A stretch of DNA of 5,708 nucleotides from GCA-2730975 sp964576585 (GTDB lineage Bacteria; Verrucomicrobiota; Verrucomicrobiia; Opitutales; Seribacteraceae), in NCBI GenBank assembly GCA_964576585.1, contig CAZNWO010000195.1, forward strand, positions 1 through 5,708, read 5' to 3'. The first letter of the stretch is position 1. The number at the start of each line of letters is the position of its first letter. The notes below the pieces were generated by a model, which was not told the origin of the DNA, ran no database searches, and saw nothing but the letters and a program-made list of their open reading frames with translations. The translations under genes were made by a program, and so were the position numbers. Of the stretch, positions 1 to 5,307 are shown in pieces.

Positions 1-14
1 GGATGTCTGGCAGC

Positions 15-1325
15 CTATTTCTTATTTCCTGTCTTGCGTGGTTTTTTCTTCTCCCATTCCGCCTTCGAAACCTTTCTCTTCGAATGCAAGTGGACGAAAG
101 CCCCCTTCTTGTTGCCGACAACTATGTCCAGCAACTTGTCGTTGTTTACGTCGATGGCAGCTACTTGCGTACCAACCCCTGAATCGTCGTCGATTAGGTG
201 AGGGATGTAGTGTGCCTTGCCTTTTTCGGGGCGGGTGAGACGAAACCAGTAGAGAACGGCGGGTGCGTTGGGTTCGGCGTCGCCTTTGGGTCCGTGGGCC
301 CAGAAGCGTTTTCCCGTAACGATGTCCAGCAGACCGTCGCCGTCCACGTCGGCGAAGTCGAGGGCGTGCAGTTGCGAGAACTTTACGCCATATGGGCTGT
401 CGCTGGTCTTGCTGTTGATGATGATTCGAGGCTTGAAGGAGATTTTTCCGTCTTTCCTGAATTGTTCGTACCAGGCAAGACCGTACCCGTGGGCGGCGAG
501 AGAGGTGATGACGTCGTTGAGACCGTCGCCATTTACGTCGTATGCCAGCATTTGGGCTCCACCCGCCCCGAAGGCGAAAGGATGAAAAGTCCATTTGGGG
601 TCACCTTTCAGGTCTGCGGGTTGCTCCCACCAGCCTTCGCGGAGAATTACGTCGGGACGACCGTCGCCGTTTACATCTCCATGCCCGATGCCGTGTGTGT
701 ATCGTTGCCACTTGCCTTTGGCGGAGATTCGATGAACCGTCCATGGCTCAGATGGTTTATTCCGGTTCGGTTCCGCATAGACGACGTATCCCTCACTGTT
801 GCATACGAGCTCTGGCTTTCCGTCTCCCGTCAGATCCGTCAACATGGGTGATTCATTATCCGTCTTGTCGAAGGCAAAGTGGCGAGTCCAAAGCCCCTTT
901 TTACCCTTGGGGTTTTCATACCAGTAGGTGATTTTGCCTGGCCAAGGTACTGCGATGACGTCTTCCCAACCGTCCTCGTTCAGGTCTTCGACGTAGGTGA
1001 GAAAGTTGTCGGAGTAACCGTTTCCCCCGCTGAGTTCACCCTTGAAGCCGGGTATTTTTTGCAGGGAACCATCTGGTTTCTTCAGGGCAAAACTCGCTTC
1101 CGCAGCTCGAAACTCGATGCGTTTCTTGAAGGAAGGTCCTGCAAAAAGGTAAGGCCCGTACACGACGTCGCCGTGTCCATCCTTGTCAAAGTCGGCGGCA
1201 TAAGCGCCTTCCGACCAGAACTTGTCGGTGAGGCGAATTTTCTTCCATTCGTGGACGGCGTACTTCTCGCCGAAGGCTGATTTTGACAGGATGCATACAG
1301 TGATGCTGACTAGGATTTTTTTCAT
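15..1325 (-). CDS. Secreted FG-GAP/VCBS repeat protein with seven calcium-binding-type repeats
   Basis: This 436-residue protein is probably an exported beta-propeller. Residues 1-19 form a Sec signal peptide (MKKILVSITVCILSKSAFG): two lysines, a hydrophobic core and a likely cleavage after the A-F-G. Seven DxxxDGxxD-type repeats follow at about residues 45, 114, 164, 217, 263, 326 and 392. Examples are DFDKDGHGD, DVNGDGRPD and DVDGDGLLD; the last, DVNNDKLLD, has lost the DG. In FG-GAP/VCBS proteins these loops bind calcium between propeller blades. No catalytic domain is visible; the C-terminus is a short lysine-rich tail. The ATG at 1325 is chosen because it opens directly on the signal peptide and lies 31 bases after the preceding gene's stop. 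A TTG at 1373 in the same frame would bury the signal peptide and overlap that gene. It is probably the last gene of a three-gene operon. The precise role is unknown; binding to a polymer or surface component is inference. Confidence 0.9.
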   Translation of the reverse strand: MKKILVSITVCILSKSAFGEKYAVHEWKKIRLTDKFWSEGAYAADFDKDGHGDVVYGPYLFAGPSFKKRIEFRAAEASFALKKPDGSLQKIPGFKGELSGGNGYSDNFLTYVEDLNEDGWEDVIAVPWPGKITYWYENPKGKKGLWTRHFAFDKTDNESPMLTDLTGDGKPELVCNSEGYVVYAEPNRNKPSEPWTVHRISAKGKWQRYTHGIGHGDVNGDGRPDVILREGWWEQPADLKGDPKWTFHPFAFGAGGAQMLAYDVNGDGLNDVITSLAAHGYGLAWYEQFRKDGKISFKPRIIINSKTSDSPYGVKFSQLHALDFADVDGDGLLDIVTGKRFWAHGPKGDAEPNAPAVLYWFRLTRPEKGKAHYIPHLIDDDSGVGTQVAAIDVNNDKLLDIVVGNKKGAFVHLHSKRKVSKAEWEKKKPRKTGNKK

Positions 1326-1356
1326 TTTGGTTGCTTCGTGTGAAACTTTTTTGACC

Positions 1357-2553
1357 TTAGTTTTCGCGACCAAGGAGGGTGAGAGGGTTTTCTCTGGTAG
1401 TGAGAGGAATCGAAACGTTTTTGCCGCCCATCCTGTGGGATTCGAAAACGGAGCTGACGAACTCTACAGTCGAGACCGCTTCAATGATTCCGCATTCAGG
1501 GTCCCGGTTTTCTCGGATGGAGGAAATGAGATTGCGAGCTGCGGCGATATGGTTGTGCACGGTGCCTCTTATGTCGTTCGGTTCGGGTTTCCCCACACCT
1601 GCTGAGGAGACCGGAATCCATTTTCGTTCGCTCTTGCTTGGCTGATAGGGAGAACCTTCCATGAAGTGAGCGAGCGGTTCCTTATCGTTGCGTAAGTCGA
1701 TCACCCCGCGATTCCCAATAATTTGCAGACCGAAGCTTGCCTCCCTCCGACCAAGGTTGCGGATGCTGTCGAAAGTCGCGTTCCAACCGTTTTCCATTCG
1801 CCAGCGAGCATGTATCTCGTCTCCCGCCAATGGTCCTAGGCCTTCATTCCCTTCGTAAACGTCGGCTTTAGCTGCAGGTTTGCCATTCTGTCTTACCTCG
1901 GCCGAACAGGAAAGCGGTTTTCCCGCAAGGGAATGGAAGAGATCGAATACGTGTGTACCCAATACCCAGAGGTCCTCGCCCCCGCCCCGCCTGTCCTCTT
2001 TTCCTCGACCTCGCATTTCCAGCACGTCCCCAATGAGCCCTTGTTTCAGCAAATCGAGCAGGGTGGGGATCACGGGATGGTAACGGTTTCGGTGGGCAAC
2101 TGCCAGCTTGACGCCGGATTCTTTGCATGCTGCCGCAATTTTGTCGGCTTCCTTCAGTGAACGGGCGAATGGTTTTTCGACGTAGATGCCCTTTGCTCCG
2201 GCCTCGCATGCCGCGGTGACCATGGGAACGCGCTGGTCCACGTGCCTTGGGCAAACTGCCACGATATCCGGTTTTGATTCCACAAGCATTTCTCGATAGT
2301 CTAGGTAACCCTTTTCCGTCTTCAGCCTTTTCTTGGCATTTTTCAGTCCGTTGGGATCTGCGTCGGCAACTGCTTCGACGTAGGTTTCTTCCAGGAGATT
2401 CCATACGACGTCCAGTCCATGGCCAAAGTTTCCCCTGCCCGTGTGGCCGATCACGCAAGCCTTCCATTGCTTCCCTCCGGCTTTCCCGAGGATTGCGGGG
2501 CTTGCGAGCATTGTTGCCGCTCCCATGGTTAGGAATTCTCTCCTATCCTTCAT
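1357..2553 (-). CDS. Tat-exported Gfo/Idh/MocA family NAD(P)-dependent oxidoreductase
   Basis: This is a 398-residue oxidoreductase of the glucose-fructose oxidoreductase/inositol dehydrogenase/MocA family, whose members oxidise or reduce sugars, inositols and their derivatives with NAD(P). The N-terminus MKDRREFLTMGAAT is a twin-arginine signal (R4-R5, F7, L8) followed by a mild hydrophobic stretch to about residue 23, so export of the folded, cofactor-loaded enzyme is expected. The Rossmann glycine region is the unusual G36-H-T-G-R-G41. The family EKP motif is at residues 126-128 (YVEKPFA). H154-RNRYHP and G199-T-H-V-F-D match the conserved second-domain positions, with H201 and D204 likely in the active site. 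Length and both domains look complete. The ATG at 2553 is preferred because it starts immediately before the Tat motif and has AAA before it. An in-frame ATG at 2568 would add five residues. Its start overlaps the DUF2237 stop by 11 bases. The substrate cannot be read from the sequence. Confidence 0.93.
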   Translation of the reverse strand: MKDRREFLTMGAATMLASPAILGKAGGKQWKACVIGHTGRGNFGHGLDVVWNLLEETYVEAVADADPNGLKNAKKRLKTEKGYLDYREMLVESKPDIVAVCPRHVDQRVPMVTAACEAGAKGIYVEKPFARSLKEADKIAAACKESGVKLAVAHRNRYHPVIPTLLDLLKQGLIGDVLEMRGRGKEDRRGGGEDLWVLGTHVFDLFHSLAGKPLSCSAEVRQNGKPAAKADVYEGNEGLGPLAGDEIHARWRMENGWNATFDSIRNLGRREASFGLQIIGNRGVIDLRNDKEPLAHFMEGSPYQPSKSERKWIPVSSAGVGKPEPNDIRGTVHNHIAAARNLISSIRENRDPECGIIEAVSTVEFVSSVFESHRMGGKNVSIPLTTRENPLTLLGREN

Positions 2554-2935
2554 TTTCGTGAATTGCATGTTGCTTGAGGCTTTCCAAGTCGATGACTTTC
2601 AAGGCGCTCTCCTCACAGGCTTCCAATTTTACCTTGGGAGCCAAGCCGGCTTCGAAAGCTTCCTGCCATCGGGCTGCGCAAAGACACCAGCAGTCTCCTT
2701 CCGTCAACCCCGGGAAATTGAATTCGGGGTGCGGGGTACTCAGGTCGTTGCCTACCATCTTGCTGAAGGCGAGAAACTTGTCCGATACGATACAGCACAC
2801 GACGTGTCTGCCGTGATCGTTTTCGTCGGTTTCGCAGGAACCGTTCCTCAGCCACCCGGTTCTCAGCTTGTTGCAACATGATTTCAGCGGTTGTCCCAAA
2901 ACGTTCAGGGGTCCTTTCTTGATTGGAGCTATCAT
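2543..2935 (-). CDS. DUF2237 family small cysteine-rich protein
   Basis: This 130-residue cytoplasmic protein is recognised as DUF2237, a widespread bacterial family of unknown function. Visible signatures are N-V-L-G near residue 11, the C20-C21 pair, T26-G-W-L-R-N-G-x-C34, H44-V-V-C47-C48, the block GNDLSTPHPEFNFPGL (62-77), and D81-C-W-C-L-C-A-A-R-W, which carries three alternate cysteines (82, 84, 86). There are nine cysteines in all, so metal binding or redox chemistry is possible, but that is inference. The length is about the family norm with a short C-terminal extension, HENEG, that reaches into the next gene. There is no signal peptide or membrane segment. It is the first gene of the minus-strand run. 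Its TAG stop lies inside the start region of the oxidoreductase gene, suggesting translational coupling. The ATG at 2935 is preceded by AACGA and has no Shine-Dalgarno sequence. Confidence 0.9.
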   Translation of the reverse strand: MIAPIKKGPLNVLGQPLKSCCNKLRTGWLRNGSCETDENDHGRHVVCCIVSDKFLAFSKMVGNDLSTPHPEFNFPGLTEGDCWCLCAARWQEAFEAGLAPKVKLEACEESALKVIDLESLKQHAIHENEG

Positions 2936-2941
2936 TCGTTG

Positions 2942-2971
2942 ATTAAACTAGTCGATGTCGCTTGCCGACAA
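2942..2971 (-). promoter_or_regulatory. Possible sigma-70-type promoter for the DUF2237 operon
   Basis: On the minus strand, TTGTCG (2971-2966) and TTTAAT (2947-2942) are separated by 18 bases. They match the -35 consensus at 4 of 6 positions and the -10 consensus at 5 of 6. If real, transcription would begin near 2935, almost exactly at the A of the DUF2237 start codon, giving a leaderless or nearly leaderless message. The -35 element lies inside the inverted repeat at 2959-2974. This is weak evidence: such matches occur often by chance, and the host's promoter consensus is not known. Confidence 0.25.
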
Positions 2972-2974
2972 GCG
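2959..2974. repeat. Perfect inverted repeat in the divergent promoter region
   Basis: CGCTTG and CAAGCG form a perfect 6-bp inverted repeat around the four bases CCGA. Its position in the divergent intergenic region, overlapping the candidate -35 element of the minus-strand operon, is where a dimeric transcription regulator would bind to control one or both gene groups. It is not followed by a T-run, and no gene ends here, so a terminator role is unlikely. The operator role is inference, and no regulator gene is in view. Confidence 0.4.
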
Positions 2975-3031
2975 TGAAAATCTTTTCCTTTGATTTCCTT
3001 AGCTTCGCCAAGACTTATCAACCGCGACCCA

Positions 3032-3979
3032 ATGGCTACCGGCAAACCAGACGTGCTTTTCGTGAATCCCCTCTACAATTATCCGCTGGAGGAGGTTGCG
3101 GGCATTTTCGAGAACCACAAGTATTGGGAGGCTGACGACAAGGATGCCCTGCTCGCTTCCCTTTCTTCCACTTGTCGAGCCGCGGTCACGAGGAGCACCT
3201 TTTCATCCGAAATGATGGACAAGCTGCCGAACCTCGGGATAATCGCCGTTTGCGGCGTTGGCTACGACGGGGTCGACGACGAGGCGGCTCGACAGCGAGG
3301 AATTGCCGTGACCAACACACCGGACGTGCTCACCGAGGACGTGGCCGATTATGCCTTGGCTTTGCTGCTGGCCGTGGCGAGACTTATTCCCCAAGGCGAA
3401 CGCTACCTGAGGGAAGGTCGCTGGAAAAGAGAAGGTCCCATGAGGTATGGTCGAAGAGTCCATGGCGGAAAGTTGGGTGTTCTCGGATTGGGGCGCATCG
3501 GATCCAGTTTGGCCAGGCGCTGTGAGGCTCTGAGCATGCGCATAGGTTACCATAATCGCAATCAGAGAGAGGACGTAGCATATCAGTATTTCGACTCCGC
3601 TGAGGCACTTGCGCTATGGTCCGATTTTCTCGTCGTTGTCACACCCGGCGGAGATTCCACCCTTCGCTTGGTAAATGCAGAAGTCCTCGATGCCCTTGGC
3701 CCCGATGGAATCCTGATCAACGTTGGACGTGGTTCGACCGTCGACGACGCAGCCTTGGCGGCGGCTCTCTCGGAAGGCAGGATCGCGGGGGCTGGTCTGG
3801 ACGTCTTCGTAGACGAACCGAACGTTCCGGAAGCCTTTCTCGGATTGGAGGACAAACTTGTCCTACAGCCTCACCAAGCGAGCGCGACTCACGATACTCG
3901 GCGGGCAATGTCTCGACTGTGCATCGACAACGTAAGCGCCTTTCTGGATGGAAGGGAATTGCTCTCACCCGTCCCATGA
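3032..3979 (+). CDS. D-isomer specific 2-hydroxyacid dehydrogenase
   Basis: This 315-residue cytoplasmic enzyme should interconvert a 2-oxoacid and a D-2-hydroxyacid with NAD(P)H. The N-terminal catalytic-domain motif CGVGYDGVD and the segment TNTPDVLTEDVADYALALLLA are typical of the glyoxylate/hydroxypyruvate reductase branch. The Rossmann motif G152-L-G-R-I-G157 is intact. The second strand ends in H174-N-R-N rather than an acidic residue, which favours NADP(H) over NAD(H). The catalytic set is complete: R233 in NVGRGS, E262 in DVFVDEP and H281 in LQPHQAS. The ATG at 3032 is chosen over an in-frame TTG at 2990 because it begins just before the first beta strand (KPDVLFVNP) and leaves room for a promoter. 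The propeller gene follows 44 bases downstream on the same strand. Glyoxylate, hydroxypyruvate or a sugar-acid derivative is a reasonable substrate, but the sequence does not decide. Confidence 0.94.
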   Translation: MATGKPDVLFVNPLYNYPLEEVAGIFENHKYWEADDKDALLASLSSTCRAAVTRSTFSSEMMDKLPNLGIIAVCGVGYDGVDDEAARQRGIAVTNTPDVLTEDVADYALALLLAVARLIPQGERYLREGRWKREGPMRYGRRVHGGKLGVLGLGRIGSSLARRCEALSMRIGYHNRNQREDVAYQYFDSAEALALWSDFLVVVTPGGDSTLRLVNAEVLDALGPDGILINVGRGSTVDDAALAAALSEGRIAGAGLDVFVDEPNVPEAFLGLEDKLVLQPHQASATHDTRRAMSRLCIDNVSAFLDGRELLSPVP

Positions 3980-4023
3980 CTTTTCATTGGGCTTTCTTTC
4001 CGGCATCCTTACCTAACTCAGAA

Positions 4024-5283
4024 ATGAATTCCAAACGTCTAATCCTCGCTCTCTCGCTTTTTCCCCTCGTTGCTTTCTCGTCCCTTTCCGGAAAGGATTT
4101 TCCGAGCAAGGACGATTGGCATCTCTGGCGTGGTCCTCACCAGACCGGGATTGCTGCTTCGGGGCAAGAACTGCCACTGAAGTGGAGTAAAACGGAAAAC
4201 GTGGTCTGGAAGGCTGATGTTCCGGGGCGTGGGCACGGCACCCCGATCGTGGTTGGCGGCCAAGTGGTCCTCGCCACGGCGGACGAGGCCAAGCAGATTC
4301 AAAGCATCCGCAGCTACGATCGTGAAAAGGGCGGTCTTCTCTGGCGTACTGAGATTCATAGGGGTGGCTTCATGAGGCGGAACAAGAAGGCTTCGCAGGC
4401 CTCGGGTTCCCTCGCCTTCGACGGCAAGCGCTTTTACGTCAACTTCGCCAACGGAGGAGGCGCTCACGTCACTGCGCTTTCCCCAGCGGGAAAAATCCTC
4501 TGGCAGACCAAGGTCACGGACTACGTCGTGCATCAGGCCTATGGTTCCTCGCCCGCTTTATACGGCGACGACCTTCTCCTCGTTAGCGCCGACAACAAGA
4601 AGGCCGGGGCCGTGGCAGCCCTGAACCGCAACTCGGGAAAAATCGTTTGGAAGGTGAAACGTCCGAAAAAACCAAATTACCCTTCTCCCGTGGTCTACAA
4701 GTTGGCAGGGCGCGACCAGCTTATCCTCACCGGCTGCGACCTCGTCTCATCGTTTAATCCTCGCACGGGCGAAAAGCTTTGGGAAGTGGAGGGTGCCACC
4801 ACCGAGTGCGTTACCACTACCGTGACGGACGGCGTTCACGTCTACTCCAGTGGCGGTTACCCCAAGAATCACGTTTCCGCAGTGCGGGCTGACGGTTCGG
4901 GCAAGCTTGCTTGGCGCAACAACGTGCGCGTCTACGTCCCATCCATGATCGTTCACCAAGGTCACTTGTACGCCATCGCCGATGCAGGCGTTGCCTACTG
5001 CTGGAAGAGCGACACGGGTGAAGAAATTTGGAAAGGGCGCCTTGGAGGTACTTTCAGCGCTTCCCTAACCTTGGCGGACGAGAACCTATATGCCGCCAAT
5101 GAGGCCGGCGAATGTTTCGTTTTCAGGGCCTCGCCCAAGGGTTTTGAGATCATTGCCAAGAACAAGCTGGGCGACGAAATCTTCGCCACGCCCGTCCTGT
5201 GCGGTAACCGTCTCTATCAGCGCGTCGCCCACCGTTCGGGCTCCAATCGTCAAGAAGTCCTTTATTGTATCGGGGCAAAGTAA
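4024..5283 (+). CDS. Exported PQQ-like (WD40-type) beta-propeller repeat protein
   Basis: This 419-residue exported protein has a Sec signal peptide at the N-terminus (K4-R5, then LILALSLFPLVAFSS), with cleavage likely near residues 20-23. There is no lipobox cysteine. The mature part opens with W32-H-L-W-R-G-P-H-Q-T-G, a motif common in the large PQQ-like repeat families of Planctomycetota and Verrucomicrobiota. Blade-closing tryptophans appear at 62, 107, 160, 209, 253, 297 and 336 (for example ILWQTKV, KLWEVEG, EIWKGRL). An eighth unit, IIAKNKLGDEIFATP, lacks the tryptophan, so an eight-bladed propeller is likely. I see no quinoprotein dehydrogenase active-site features; it resembles BamB-like scaffold propellers rather than an alcohol dehydrogenase. 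The ATG at 4024 fits the signal peptide; the frame stays open upstream to 3616 only as a shadow of the dehydrogenase gene. It is probably co-transcribed with the preceding gene. The role is unknown, perhaps binding at the cell envelope. Confidence 0.92.
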   Translation: MNSKRLILALSLFPLVAFSSLSGKDFPSKDDWHLWRGPHQTGIAASGQELPLKWSKTENVVWKADVPGRGHGTPIVVGGQVVLATADEAKQIQSIRSYDREKGGLLWRTEIHRGGFMRRNKKASQASGSLAFDGKRFYVNFANGGGAHVTALSPAGKILWQTKVTDYVVHQAYGSSPALYGDDLLLVSADNKKAGAVAALNRNSGKIVWKVKRPKKPNYPSPVVYKLAGRDQLILTGCDLVSSFNPRTGEKLWEVEGATTECVTTTVTDGVHVYSSGGYPKNHVSAVRADGSGKLAWRNNVRVYVPSMIVHQGHLYAIADAGVAYCWKSDTGEEIWKGRLGGTFSASLTLADENLYAANEAGECFVFRASPKGFEIIAKNKLGDEIFATPVLCGNRLYQRVAHRSGSNRQEVLYCIGAK

Positions 5284-5307
5284 GACGCTTTACCTCGGGC
5301 CTTTTTT
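5271..5307 (+). terminator. Possible rho-independent terminator between convergent genes
   Basis: CGGGGCAAAG (5271-5280) can pair with CTTTACCTCG (5288-5297) over ten positions, with one C-A mismatch and one G-T pair, around a seven-base loop that includes the propeller gene's stop codon. Six T's follow at 5302-5307, four bases after the stem. It would end plus-strand transcription inside the 3' end of the helicase gene. The T-run is also simply the complement of lysine codons in the helicase tail, so this may be coincidence. Confidence 0.3.

Larger units (their letters stand above)
2936..3031. promoter_or_regulatory. Divergent intergenic region between DUF2237 and hydroxyacid dehydrogenase genes
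   Basis: This 96-base gap separates two genes transcribed away from each other, so it should hold the promoters of both the minus-strand and plus-strand gene groups. It is more A/T-rich than the flanking coding sequence, particularly from 2974 to 3000. It contains one perfect inverted repeat (listed separately) and one plausible minus-strand promoter (listed separately). I could not pick a convincing plus-strand -35/-10 pair. There is no Shine-Dalgarno sequence before either ATG. Its regulatory role is inferred from gene orientation. Confidence 0.6.

Noticed and set aside
1..14. Terminator after the FG-GAP gene
   Set aside because: Only 14 bases are visible beyond the stop, and no stem followed by a T-run can be formed from them.
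22..594. A 190-residue Arg-rich minus-strand frame overlapping the end of the FG-GAP gene
   Set aside because: Its composition is an out-of-frame shadow, rich in R, Q, H and S, and it overlaps the real gene completely.
198..1280. Long open frames on the plus strand (198-851, 879-1280 and others) opposite the FG-GAP gene
   Set aside because: They lie antisense to a strongly supported repeat-protein gene, show no recognisable domain, and are explained by the repeated codon pattern of the real gene.
1326..1373. Upstream TTG start for the FG-GAP gene
   Set aside because: It would put 16 charged residues ahead of a clear signal peptide and overlap the preceding gene; the ATG at 1325 fits better.
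2441..2881. A 146-residue plus-strand frame opposite DUF2237 and the oxidoreductase start
   Set aside because: It is antisense to two recognisable genes and has no domain of its own.
2990..3031. Upstream TTG start for the hydroxyacid dehydrogenase
   Set aside because: The added 14 residues match no family feature, and the extension uses space needed for regulation; the ATG at 3032 starts at the first expected strand.
3616..4023. N-terminal extension of the propeller protein back to 3616
   Set aside because: It overlaps the dehydrogenase in another frame, is Arg/Ser-rich shadow sequence, and would hide the signal peptide that starts at 4024.
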